Assembly (NCBI GenBank): GCA_035041965.1 | Contig: JAPYMA010000526.1 | Coordinates: 1-64,000 of the forward strand | Reading direction: 5' to 3' | DNA: 64,000 nucleotides | Source: Anisakis pegreffii | Taxonomy: Eukaryota > Nematoda > Chromadorea > Rhabditida > Anisakidae | Shown here: in pieces, positions 25,071 through 35,940 of the stretch | How the letters are laid out: each line of letters begins with the position of its first letter | Position numbering within the stretch: position 1 is the stretch's first letter | Notes under the pieces: generated by a model | The model's input: only the letters and a program-made list of their open reading frames with translations | Told to the model about the DNA's origin: nothing | Database searches by the model: none | Made by a program: the position numbers and the translations under genes

Positions 25071-25090
25071 GCTTAGGCTTAGGCTTAGGC
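25069..25090 (+). repeat. Interstitial telomere-type (TTAGGC)3 repeat
   Basis: Three perfect TTAGGC hexamers follow TTAAGGC directly, exactly where homology between the two LTR copies ends. TTAGGC is the telomere repeat of nematodes. Confidence 0.85.
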
Positions 25091-25129
25091 AAACGTATGC
25101 ATAAATTTTTTTTATTTCGTAAATTTTTT

Positions 25130-26350
25130 TCCTTATTTTCCATCTTATCTCTTGAAGTCTACGTTCAAAATCATGCCCTATTTTATCTTTCTCCTATTGT
25201 AATTACTCATTACAACCAACGGCTTATCGCAAGCAACATCAGCTGCATATTGCAACAACTCAAATTCCATTCCACCATTACCCCTTCTTTGTCAAACAGA
25301 TCATGCTAGAATGTTCTGGCAAGTAGATAATGCATTTCTTTGTCCCAAATTAAACGCAACCAAACAAGATGAAATCAAAAATGTTACATTTACCCTATTC
25401 AGATCTAACACTATTAAATAGAACACAAAGGCATTATGCTTAAACGATATTATTATTATATTATTATAACGATATTATATTATATTACGATACGTAACAT
25501 TACGTATGCCGTATCGTTCACAAAACAATTTATTATTATACCAATTTCTTAAACGATAAATTTAACCGTTCTGAAACCGAATTATTACCAGTTTCAGTTG
25601 CCGAATGCAAATATATAATAAAACATAAGCAATGTGATTATGGCCCCTTAGCATTAAAAGGAGAAATATATCGAACTGATTGTGAGAATCTATTAAGTTT
25701 TGAATTTCCATACCCTATCATTGGTAGCTTTTCAGAAAAACATACAACGGCAACTAATTGCTTCTTATTTGAAACTTATGTATCAGTAAAATTTGACAAT
25801 GTTGAGTTACAGTCACCAGTTGGAATAATGGAAGGATGTGAATAACACGAAGGTAATTGCCAATTGAGAGATAAATCGACATTGATCTGGCAACCCAATG
25901 AGCAAGAACAGTGCCGCTTTGTGAAATTCGCAAACTGGCAAGGCCAACTCTTTGGCAATATTTGGATAGCGGAATCAAAAGAATTCGCTATATCACTTTC
26001 ACATGATCTCACTTATTTTGACAAGCTGAACATCTTATTTCTGATCAATCATTAACAATTGCATCTGGCAGTAATAATAATTATCAAACAAATTTCTCTT
26101 CTCAATCTTTAATTTTCTCTCATCACCATGGAACATTTGGGTATCAACAGTTTGCTTGTTAATAACGATCAAAACCATTAGCCTTATCTTACTCAAAATC
26201 TTCTTTCCCAATCTGCTCAAAATATGGAACATTCTTTCTCATTCTAAAAACAATCATGTTGAAATTGTTGAGCTTCATTCCGATCATCCCATTCAGCACT
26301 CTTCTCAAACTAATCCGATCGTTATCTCCCGCGTAGGAAATACAAAAAGC
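25130..26350 (+). pseudogene. Broken retroelement frame, function unassigned
   Basis: This lies between the left LTR and the protease frame. Open stretches switch frame and carry stops: a hydrophobic, signal-like start near 25175 interrupted by TAA, a cysteine-containing stretch to about 25421, another from about 25550 to 25845, one at about 25864-26052, and a hydrophobic segment around 26156-26240. Scattered cysteines, N-glycosylation-like sites and a late hydrophobic segment would suit an envelope-like glycoprotein, but I see no diagnostic motif. It is certainly not functional as it stands. An AT-only patch at 25440-25500 interrupts it. Confidence 0.4.
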
Positions 26351-27087
26351 TGGCGCCTGTAGTCACAATATCACAATTCACTTTAGATGTAAACATGCTT
26401 TCTTCTCCTTTTAGCTCAGAAATATGTGGGAGAATAAACAATATCTATTGTAGCTTTCTGATAGATACGGGTTCCGCCCTTACCGTTACATCATCGAATT
26501 GGATAGCAATGTTAGACCTACAAATCACTTCTAATTTTATGCGTGCTATTGGAGTGTCCGGGCGTGCTGTTAATATTATCGGCAATGCCGTAGTTAATTT
26601 CCAAATAGCCGATACTGTAATTTCGGCACCACTTTACTTTTTTGATAATAATTTTATTAATAGCACGCGTTCGTACGACGTTATTATAGGATGTGATGTA
26701 TTGCGTTATTTTCCTCCTTTCACTATCGATATTCTAAATAACTTATTTATTATTAATAGTACTAAGTTACCTTTAGGCGATCCACGTTGTAGGCAACCTA
26801 GAACTTTTTCTGTTAGACTAATAGCTACCACCACTATTTCTCCTGATTCTGCAATGGTGATAGCCTGCGCCATCCCAAATTGCCCCTCATCTTATCAACA
26901 GACTCTTTGGATAGAAAACATTAATTCCAAATTAATGCAACATCACCTATTTTTAACACCAGGCATAATAACACCCTATAATGGAAAAATTAATCTATTA
27001 ATATGTAATCCCACAAACCAACCCGTTAATCTATATAAGAATGCATCTATTACCACTGCCACTGAAATCCTTCACGATAACTTATAA
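26314..27087 (+). CDS. Retropepsin-like protease frame of LTR element
   Basis: The frame is open from 26314 with a first ATG at 26395, and ends at TAA 27085-27087. From ATG 26395 it encodes 230 residues. The active-site motif DTGSALT is at about residues 24-30, preceded by a hydrophobic strand (CSFLI), and VIIGCDVLRYF is at about 95, the usual second hydrophobic-hydrophobic-G of retroviral-type aspartic proteases. The rest (LTPGIITPYNGK, CNPTNQPVNLYKNA) resembles the linker between protease and reverse transcriptase in Ty3/Gypsy-like elements, but no reverse transcriptase follows. It sits inside the paired LTRs and is a surviving fragment of a polyprotein. Confidence 0.7.
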   Translation, partial: SDRYLPRRKYKKLAPVVTISQFTLDVNMLSSPFSSEICGRINNIYCSFLIDTGSALTVTSSNWIAMLDLQITSNFMRAIGVSGRAVNIIGNAVVNFQIADTVISAPLYFFDNNFINSTRSYDVIIGCDVLRYFPPFTIDILNNLFIINSTKLPLGDPRCRQPRTFSVRLIATTTISPDSAMVIACAIPNCPSSYQQTLWIENINSKLMQHHLFLTPGIITPYNGKINLLICNPTNQPVNLYKNASITTATEILHDNL

Positions 27088-27211
27088 CGTTATCTGATAA
27101 CATTGACATTCCTTCTAACTCTTCATCTCCCCTGGACCGGCGTTTACAGAGTAATTGATATTAATGTTCCTAATTATAGTTAGTTGTGCAGTGCCATGAG
27201 CCGCACCTTTT

Positions 27212-27454
27212 AAAGTACACTTGAATCAAATTAAGAAATTTACTACCATTGAAGGTCCTGCATGCACCTTGCCTACTATTTCAGAGCATGACCAACAGCA
27301 ACTTACAGATAGTCAGGCTCAACCTCTGGAGGATATACCGGGATACCAATACGATTATCGTTATCCTCATCCCCCTGCGCAATCGAAAGTGTCGTCGTCA
27401 GTGTCGTCGCCGTATAATCTGCGTTCGCGTACTAAACAAGTAATACAACAGTAA
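27212..27454 (+). pseudogene. Retroelement fragment ending in PYNLRSR motif
   Basis: A short open frame (77 codons from 27221, open slightly upstream) that is proline- and glutamine-rich and ends with SPYNLRSRTK. That tail is common at the end of retroelement polyproteins. It is detached from the upstream frame by stops around 27085-27200. Confidence 0.4.
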
Positions 27455-27470
27455 TAATAATGTTACAGGA

Positions 27471-28385
27471 TGGCGGAGCCACCGCGGCCTCAACCCTCAG
27501 CAGAAGATGATCCACAGAGCGCAGCCCAACGTTCGACTACGTCGGATTCTACTTATCTCCTCAGTGGGAGCCTATACTTTTTTCAGTAAGCAACCTCAAA
27601 CATTATCTCGTGTCATTCCGTCTCCTTTTCCACCTCAATTCTTCACGCATCTATCTCGTATTATTATTAATACTACTACTACTTCTCCTCAAGTATAGGA
27701 CTTACTTACTAATGCTGCCTCGTCTACTGTATCGACACAGCAACCACACACAATTGATACTCGAGCTATTTCTTCTCAAGTAGAGGACTTATCTACTAAT
27801 GCTGCCTCGTCTACTGTATCGACACAGCAACCACACACAATTGATACTCGAGCTATTTCTTCTCAAGTAGACGACTTACCTACTAATGCTGCCTCGTCTA
27901 CTGTATCGACACAGCAACCACACACAATTGATACTCGAGCTATTTCTTCTCAAGTAGAGGACTTACCTACTAATGCTGCCTCGTCTACTGTATCGACACA
28001 GCAACCACACACAATTGATACTCGAGCTATTTCTTCTCAAATAGAGGACTTACCTACTAATGCTGCCTCGTCTACTGTATCGACACAGCAACCACACACA
28101 ATTGATACTCGAGCTATTTCTTCTCAAGTAGAGGACTTACCTACTAATGCTGCCTCGTCTACTGTATCGACACAGCAACCCCACACAATTGATACTCGAG
28201 CTATTTCTTCTCAAGTAGAGGACTTGACAACTCATCTTGAATCTATTCATTTATCTCAGCCACAACACGAAACTCTTCCAGTGGAAGCCTTACCTTCATC
28301 AATATCTACTTCTGTTCCCATTCAGAACCTACCTGCTGACACTATGATGACAACAGAAAATAGCATCGATATTAGAGCCATGTAG
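27471..28385 (+). pseudogene. Retroelement reading frame with 29-residue repeats
   Basis: This starts in one frame (MAEPPRPQPSAEDDPQ at 27471) and shifts near 27575 into the frame that carries the repeats. There a TAG at 27696-27698 replaces the GAG found in later copies. From 27699 it stays open for 228 codons to TAG 28383-28385, with no ATG until the last codon. Six tandem copies of a 29-residue unit (VEDLPTNAASSTVSTQQ plus PHTIDTRAISSQ) are followed by a unique Ser/Thr/Pro-rich tail. The low-complexity composition fits a Gag-like or structural spacer; the role is unknown. Confidence 0.6.
27693..28214 (+). repeat. 87-bp minisatellite, six copies, in frame
   Basis: Copies start at 27693, 27780, 27867, 27954, 28041 and 28128, each exactly 87 bp. 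The marker GTATCGACACAGCAACC sits at 27729, 27816, 27903, 27990, 28077 and 28164. A partial seventh start is at 28215. Copies differ by only a few bases. Confidence 0.95.
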
Positions 28386-28475
28386 GCTACTAAACGCATT
28401 TATGGTATGACAGGTATTTCTTCTTATTATTCTAATTTTCTAAGACCAGAGACGGTCTTGCCTCATGGTAGGAGG

Positions 28476-28683
28476 TGTAACCAAGTCAAGCACCTCATTC
28501 TCAAAACATAAAATAATCTAAATCCCAAGAATTTGAAATATAACCCAAACAAATTGCTTAATATCTTTAATTCAAATCTTACAGGCAAAAGATTCCCATG
28601 AGCGATGGCTAAACGACAACAAAATGTTATGCGAAACTATATTGGATGAATTTCAGGACAGATACGAGACGCAGCTATTTAAG
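28476..28683 (+). repeat. 3' LTR of the retroelement (homologous part)
   Basis: Starts TGTAACCAAGTCAAGCAC and repeats the left LTR at 24866-25070 with few differences. It is preceded by a short purine-rich tract (GGTAGGAGG) where a polypurine tract would lie. Its true end may be further right: sequence to about 29009 includes an AATTATTATTGAAAAG stretch and ends AGAACA, but no second copy confirms it. Confidence 0.75.
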
Positions 28684-29221
28684 GATGGAAGACGGAGGAT
28701 CGTGGTCGCGATTGATATTCATATGGGAGAACATACGGTCGCAAGTCGCAGTTGGTATTCGTGAAGGTGTATGCTCTATGTCGTCAGTGTGTGAAGTTAT
28801 ACTTCAAAGGAGAAATCAATCGTCATTGTGGTAATCATCATCATCATTACTGTGAAGTATTGTAATTCATCATTACTGCCAATCATTGTGGACTTAATAT
28901 TGTGTGAAGATATTGTACATGCCTAGTTGGTCAGTTACTGTTGTTATCGAATTATTATTGAAAAGTGAATAGTACTGGGCGTTTCGGGATATTGGGAGAT
29001 GGTAGCAAGAACATTTAGGCAGCATTCCTTTGCAGCTTGCCATTGCACGCATCACTTTCGCAAACACATTCTCTTACATAAATGTATCGTGGGAATGATG
29101 ATAGATTTAAGAAAATAATGCATAACATTGAATGTGTGACCCAAAAAAGTGACCACTGACTACGGGACCAAGGAATACGTGGGACAGTCAGCTGAAGTTG
29201 AGCGCAAACGTGATCGAGGAG

Positions 29222-29473
29222 TCAGGTTTCGATCAAAATTGCAGGAAGCTCGAGGTATGGGATCGTCAATCCTTTAACTGGCGTACGATAGCTTTTGGCC
29301 ATAATGAGGTTGTAGCCCATGTCTGATTCTGCATGTGAGACTGCAGCGTAAGCGAATCTGGACACGTCAACAAAACAATGGAGTGTTTTTGGTTGACCGA
29401 TCGTGCGAGTGATCTCAATTGATTGACTTTGCTCGTCGTTTTGTGTATTATTCTCTTCATTAAGTTGCACCAT
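29222..29473 (-). pseudogene. BEL/Pao-type pol fragment (Peptidase_A17-like)
   Basis: An 83-codon frame. The stretch LHCFVDVSRFAYAAV...MAKSYRTPVKGLTIPYLEL matches the pattern FCDAS..AYAAV...AKSRVAPLK..TIPRLEL typical of the BEL/Pao pol region next to RNase H. It is antisense to the adjacent LTR element and has lost the usual D-A-S (here D-V-S) and R-LEL (here Y-LEL) residues. It is isolated, and the remaining pol is absent. Confidence 0.75.
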
Positions 29474-29479
29474 AGCAAT

Positions 29480-29920
29480 TTGATATGCTTAACCCCAAAT
29501 ATCCTTCTTCCAAAATGTATATCTTCCAGTTTTGGACAATTCGATTGCCCCGAATGTTTTGACTCAACTCATCTGACTCGGCATTCTCACTGCCATTTTC
29601 CTATGCCCCGTAACGCGTTCAGTATTTCTTCGCAGTTTAATTGCTTTCATCTATTATCTATTTCTATCCAGATGTTTATCTATGTTTACGCGATGTTGAG
29701 CCCGTTCTTATCACATGACATTTATTTACCATTATCAACATTGCCATTCATGTCATAACTGTTATGTATCATTACATTTATGTATTGTTTCTATGAAATT
29801 TGTACAGCATTAGATGTACTGTTCGTAACAATCCGATTACGTAGTATTAATTTTGGTTTTTGTGTTGCTTATCTGATGTTGACAGCATGAATCCATCATA
29901 ACAACTCATTACCCTCTGTC
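29480..29920. repeat. Dispersed repeat R2, uninterrupted copy
   Basis: The stretch from ATATGCTTAACCCCAAATATCCTTC through GACAATTCGATTGCCCCGAA, TCGGCATTCTCACTG, TTCGCAGTTTAATT, CTATGTTTACGCGATGTTGA to GACAGCATGAATCC is repeated at 37849-37994 plus 38741-39010. In that second copy the two halves are separated by about 746 bp. Confidence 0.85.
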
Positions 29921-31160
29921 GTGGAATAGGTTGTGCGGGAACAAGGCGAGGAGCTGGGTAACCTTTTATTACGGACAAAGTAGAACGAGGAATATATAAG
30001 GAATTTGAGAACGTAGGGATGCGAGTACGGTAAGGACGAGGAACCAGAAACAATAATGATATGATTTTTGGTGCTTATTACAACTGCTAAACTGTTGATA
30101 CTACTAACAACTTCGAGCAACCGTGAGGACGAAAAAGGCTCGGGCCTTTTGTAGTGTGATCGGCGGGATTTGTGGGTTCCGCGATATTAGCCTAAGTTTA
30201 AGTTCGAATGTAACCGGTCGGCATACCTCACTCTGACTGGGAACACTCACCGAACCACTTCACTTCATTGCTAGATGTCAGCAAGATTGAAATAGCCGAG
30301 TCCGAATCGTTCGTGTGTTCCATATTCGAAATTTTTGCTTTTAATAAACTGTTGTCCTTTGTTTTCAACACACGTTTTCGTTTTCTTTGATTTCGTATCA
30401 ACTCTTTTATTTACTTCGAAAAGAATCATATGATTTTGAATTAAGTGTACATTTACTATTTTGGAGGTATTTATTTCAACTTTTTCAAATTCTATCGCTA
30501 AAATGTTCAAGCAACAAATTATTCAGTCTTTTGTTTCCAGCCATTTGCACAAGACAGAGAGGATAGTTTAGGTCATTAGGAACCAGCATCTTAAACTAAT
30601 TCTAAGGAGAAAATATATTCCTCTATAGAGGAAAAGTCATGCTGTTTCTCGTCAACGTTCAAATTTCATGAAATAAGTGCTGTGAAATTGAGAAAGTGTT
30701 CAACAAATTCAAAAAATTTGATTCCATGCTTCTTTTGCATACTCTTAAGATTTAGGAAGGGACGATTAGGCTTCGTGTTGAGCTGAGTAGACGGGAATGA
30801 TGGGGTCGTTTATACGACCTCACAAATAAAAGGTACGGGGAACAGGCGATGCTTGCCGTCCTTTTGAAGGAGGTCAAACGGGACAAGAGGAGGAAGAACT
30901 CAGATTTGATCAATTCCACGCATAGCATGGAATTGATCAAATCTGAGAGTTAAATGAGTGGAATTCATTTAACATGTTCTTCTGCAAAATCTTATAAATT
31001 GCAATTAATCAAAACAATTCAATTTACTCGAAAATGGCTATTTGAATTTAATTTTTGATGCATGAATACTCATGTAATTCTTAGTGCAACTGGTGCGATC
31101 AGATTATCTAGTGTTCATATACGTGCGAATTGTGATGTTTTTGTCGTCGCGCATGATGGT
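29921..31160. other. Intergenic, no gene seen
   Basis: Short frames on the minus strand (29847-30120, 30271-30510, 30752-30940) show no family. The notable item is the perfect hairpin at 30899-30947. Confidence 0.45.
30899..30947. repeat. Perfect 20-bp inverted repeat, 9-base loop
   Basis: CTCAGATTTGATCAATTCCA is followed by CGCATAGCA and the exact reverse complement TGGAATTGATCAAATCTGAG. Confidence 0.95.
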
Positions 31161-31320
31161 GAGAGTAATTCCCCTGATTGACTGCCTCATCGATTAAGGC
31201 ATCACCAGATCTACTGGACATTTTAATCTTAATCTTAATCTTGTTAGTCGTATAAACTTTGGTCAAGTACATTTTTGATCAGATTCATTATCTTTTTTCC
31301 TTGCTACCATCATCAATAGC
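31161..31320 (+). repeat. Local duplication, copy a (MITE-free)
   Basis: Shares GAGAGTAATTCC, TCATCGATTA, GATC(T/C)ACTGGACA, a TTAATCTTAATCTT run and the GGTCAGATTCATTATnTTTT-like segment with 31703-32105, but lacks the 226-bp insertion found there. Confidence 0.8.
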
Positions 31321-31702
31321 CGATGAGCTGATTAGACGGGTTTCATGGAGGGTTTCGATGAAACTGACACTATATACGTTCTATAAATCACCTATAAATG
31401 GAACGAAAAATGAAATTTCGACATAAATTTTCCTAAATTTTCATTCTATAATCTTTTTTTGGGTCGTTCACCTTTCAAGGTTTTCTTTTTATTTCATACC
31501 TTATTCGTTTCCCTTTCCATAGCGCACATTCACGCAGACAAAGAACACAATGAGCTTTGTTGATCATTTCATCGTTAAAAAAGAAGAAAGAAACGTTTTT
31601 TGAAATCTTATTTCATGAACACAGTTCATTACTATTTATATATACATAAACAGATGGAAACTTTTATTACTGCATTGCGGTCGGTTCGTTGTGTATTTGG
31701 CT

Positions 31703-32105
31703 GTGAGAGTAATTCCACTGATCGAGTACCTCATCGATTAGGGTATCACCAGATCCACTGGACAGCTCAATCTTCATCTTAATCTTAACCGTAATCTTTT
31801 TAGTCATATGAGTACTTTTGCTGTTGACGGGCGCCATCGCTCTATCACAGATGCTCGTGTGCTCATACACTTCACACATAAGTCGAAGCCTATGCGTTAG
31901 CCTCATCACTCGCGCTAAGCGTAAGTCTAAGCTTAAGCATACTCTGATTTGACTTCGCATTGCAGTAGATACACATGGGGCAAAGCGGTAATCTAAGCAC
32001 ATGTGTGCGATGGTGCAAGCTAACAGCAAAAGCGCCATCATATGAACCTTGGCCAAATACTTTTTTGGTCAGATTCATTATTTTTTGCTTTATTACCATC
32101 ATCGA
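31703..32105 (+). repeat. Local duplication, copy b (carries a MITE)
   Basis: Second copy of the 31161-31320 sequence, about 540 bp downstream. It is split by the element at 31812-32037 between AGTCATATGA and TCATATGAACCTTGG. Confidence 0.8.
31812..32037. mobile_element. 226-bp-family hAT-like MITE, copy 2
   Basis: Terminal inverted repeats (GTACTTTTGCTGTTGACGGG at the left, GCTAACAGCAAAAGCGCCA at the right) flanked by a perfect 8-bp target duplication, TCATATGA, at 31804-31811 and 32038-32045. The interior matches copy 1 at 7361-7588 (CGTGTGCTCATA, CACTTCACACATAA, CGAAGCCTATGCGTTAGCCT). The related empty site lies at about 31247-31256. Confidence 0.88.
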
Positions 32106-33070
32106 TACTACAGCCATTCATCTTCTCACCACTGTTATAATCAGTCAACAACGTACATTGTTTACCACTTTTTTCATAACGTGTGCCTGCGTTTAGAGAA
32201 ATATTTTTCTATCTCAAAGCGCGATTTTATCTCAATTTCAATGATAACATTAGCAAGTGAATCCAAAATTTTGTCAGTTTTAGGGTTAATTTCCATCGAA
32301 CTTCGCTGGTTCGCCTTCTTGCAAATTCTTTTTCCGTTTGAATTTTCTCATCAATTTCTTATCCATGGAACAGACTGTTGGTGTGGAAAACAAGGAGAAT
32401 TTCCAACCGAAGGTTCATTTCGTCTCGATTCGTTCTTTCCCTATAACGATCATAAATTCTCGGTGATGATATCTAACGGAATGTACTGTTTCATTTGAAC
32501 AATTCTCATTCTCAGTTACGTCTGCACTGGAGAGTTTTTATTTGATTGGAAAGTTGTGAAACGCGATAAGAGAAACGACTGGATGTAGGTACTGAGAAGG
32601 ATAATCGTATCTGCTATGAGTCTTGTTACATGGCAAAAAAATCAAACTTTTGAAATTGTGGAACTGCTGGAACGCTAAAAATTCCATGAATTTTGTGGAG
32701 TTTCACCGAACATTCTTATTATATCGATATCCTGTTGTGGAAATTATAAAGGGACTGCATAGCTCTTCGGAGTGAGAAGGCCAACCGTGGTGGTTTTGAA
32801 TACCGAGAAGATACGAGAATTGTTCTCATTTCCTCATTGATATCTCCCGTTTCAATGAGAAGTTAATTCATTTCGAGACGCAAATTCTAAAACGAGTTGA
32901 TGAGGAAATGAAAAAAGCTCCAAGAGTAGTATTTACCCGTTGATCGCACTAATTGTTGATTGCATGATTGCAATCCCAGTGTTGGTAACGATCATTCTTT
33001 GTGAAATGACCAACTTTTTAAGTGCTAACGATTATGCTGAGCCAGAAACATAGCTGACAGTTACATGCAT

Positions 33071-35786
33071 ATGTCCCCACTTGTTCGGATGAAGGGATAC
33101 AAGAAAATTGGTATGTTATGAATTGATCAAATAATTAGAGCTTGAATTTTTTTTCCATCCCAATGTTATGTTGAAGCTCATATAGCATCGTATAACAAAT
33201 AACATCTAATGTCAGGTAACTGAAGCGTCTGCTGATGTGCCAGTGCAGCAGTCGATAAATCCAACTGCGAAAAAATCTGAAGAACCGTTGTTGGCTTCAA
33301 ATCCATCACGTTTTGTCATATTCCCGATTAAATATCACGATATATGGACATTCTACAAGAATGCTGTCGCATCGTTTTGGACTGCTGATGAGGTTCGTCA
33401 ACATCATTTTTGTCGTTATTGTTGATAATATTACTGCAAATCTTGTTATTATTATTATTTTGCTTATTATTCAGATTGACTTATCGCATGATTATGGGGA
33501 CTGGCAACAATTGACCAACAACGAGAGATTCTTTATCTCGCGTGTTCTTTCATTTTTCGCAGCATCCGATGGTATTGTTAACGAGAATTTGGTTGGTATT
33601 TTGATTTTTCCATAGTAACAACGATGATCACAATAGCAATAGCAACAGTACTCATGTAGATAACAATTTGCAATAGTAATAATCATCAGTAGCGATAACG
33701 AAAGCAGTGTTTATACGATAACATTAATATGATCAAGTTGATGTCAATGCAGATTCATTTCATTAATTATGTTTAATTTTATACGAGATGAGAGAATACA
33801 TCAGCAGTTTTTTCAATTGCAAAGAATATGGGAAGTTTTGAATCCATTGATATGAATGATTCGTGATGAATAGACCTATTTGATTGCAGACGAAAAATTT
33901 TTCTGTGGAAGTTCAAATCCCCGAGGCGAGATTCTTCTATGGATTTCAAATAATGATTGAGGGTGTGCATTCGGAGATGTATTCGAAAATGATCGAAGTC
34001 TACATCAGAGATCCTGTTGAGCAGTGAGTTGATTGTAGCTTTCATTTAGAAAGTCAGATGATTTTTGAAGATATTCTGAGCTGTTGAAATGAATTTAAAG
34101 ATGTTAAATGAAAACGATTCATTATTGGCCGTATTTGTAAAGTGAAGTAATAATTATGCTTGGAATGGGTGTGGATAATATGATGATTATCATTATGATA
34201 ACTTGAACTGGCGATATCAGTAGCAACAATAGCAATGAGTAATAATAGTGATAAACTGGAACAATATTGAAGACAATAAGTGATAATAGCGATTGATAAT
34301 GATATAAATAATAACAATAATAATAACAATAGTTAATGATAGGATGAAGCATTTTGATGCGATCCATCAGTTTGAATGCATCAAGAAGAAGGCAGATTGG
34401 GCGATCCGTTGGATTGAAAATACCGACGAACCATTCGCGATACGTCTCATCGCGTTTGCGGCCGTGGAAGGTTAATTTTTTTGTCAATTGGACGGATACA
34501 GGGTTCAAATAGACATCATCGTTTTGGTATTTCCATTGATGGGAATACTTGATTTTGGTGGGAATTAGATGACTCTCATTCGTGTCAATAAAATCAATCG
34601 TTTATTTTGAAGGAATCACTTGTTTAGTTTGAATAAAGTTTGGCTCATTTTTCAAATTGTCTTTGTCAACTTTCAAATTCATATTTGGTGATCACTTAAA
34701 GGGATAATGTTCTCGGGAAGTTTTGCTGCGATATTTTGGTTGAAGAAACGTGGCGTTATGAAGGGTTTAACACATAGCAACGAGTTGATTTCACGTGATG
34801 AGGTAATTTTACGGTGGATGAGTTGAATTGAGTTTTTTCGTATCATTTCTATACCAAACTTTTGCCTGTTACGGGAGTCGCTCGTTTTCAGTTGATGAGA
34901 AATGTGTGTGGAAAAAGTTGATTGGATTAAGGTAGTCTTAGGATGTGAAGATTGAATCTAGTTTTAAGATGTCGATGAGCGATGATACTGATAAGAGCAA
35001 TGATAATCAGAATAACGTTAATGAAGTGTTCACTTTGAGGGTTTGCATCGTGATTTCGCTTGTCTTCTATACAAGTACATCGTCAACAAACCCAGCCAAG
35101 AAAAGGTTTATGAAATCATCAAAGAGGCTGTTCGCCTCGAACAGGTATTTATTTCTATCATAATCAGTAGCATGATGATTGTCGTTTTTTGTTGGCATTA
35201 TTATGAATACCATCTTCAATACAGTCCTTGAATAATCTTATCGTTAATAATTAAAGGAGTACCTAACCGAGGCGCTGCCAGTAAGTCTGATCGGAATGAA
35301 TTCAAAGTTAATGTCGGAATATATTGAATACGTTGCTGATCATTTACTCACTGAGCTCAGCTACCCAAAGGTGATCGATTTATTACTGTAATATTGCTGT
35401 ATTTTTAAATTTTTATCATAATATTCATCCTTATCATGTATTCACTCATACGAACACGTCATTTATGTTTCATCTTGAAACATCCAACGGAATCCTCGAC
35501 ATTTTCGATCGACATTCAGTGTTTTTGAACTGCTGTTTAAACTCGAATTAATTGGTTTCACTCAAAGATTTGAAGTTGAGAAATTTTAAATCTTTACATC
35601 GTTACAGTCAGAAAATTTTTCTCCTCATTTCAGCTTTACAATGCGAATAATCCGTTCGATTTTATGGAGAATTTATCGATAGAAGCGAAAACGAATTTCT
35701 TCGAACGTCGCGTCAGTGAATATCAAAAAGCCGGCGTGTTGAGTGTCGAGAAGGAGAAGACGTTCGATCTAGATGCAGCCTTTTGA
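33071..35786 (+). CDS. rnr-2: Ribonucleotide reductase small subunit (R2)
   Basis: Class I R2 subunit: it holds the di-iron tyrosyl radical used to reduce ribonucleotides for DNA synthesis. Firm exons: 33216/33226-33392, 33475-33591, 33890-34023, 34343-34470, 34702-34802, 35040-35144, 35257-35370 and 35634-35786, about 342 residues with closing phases. Iron ligands are all present: D in IDLSHD, E in [11 protein letters not shown] and H in GVHSEMYS nearby, E in AVEG, and E and H in SRDEGLH; the radical Tyr is the Y of SEMYS. The C-terminal FDLDAAF is the R1-docking tail. The first exon is uncertain: ATG 33071-33110 with a GTATGT donor joins in phase to 33226, giving a short N-terminus, but a phase-0 upstream exon joining 33216 is also possible. 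Three acceptors are AAG or GAG rather than CAG/TAG. Confidence 0.95.
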
Positions 35787-35940
35787 ATCTCTGTTTTCTT
35801 TGTAGAATGTCAAATTTTGAACTCCCAATTCCTTGAGCTTCAACACGAATGAAATTGTGAAGTAGCGCTGAAATATGCACTCTCAATATAATTGGGAATA
35901 AGAATTGAGGTAATAACGATAATGATAATAACCATAGAAA

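Noticed and set aside
27693..28214. Possible CRISPR-like array
   Set aside because: Units are contiguous 87-bp repeats without unique spacers, in frame, in a eukaryotic retroelement.
24866..28683. Active LTR retrotransposon
   Set aside because: No reverse transcriptase or integrase, frames broken, left LTR truncated, no convincing target duplication.
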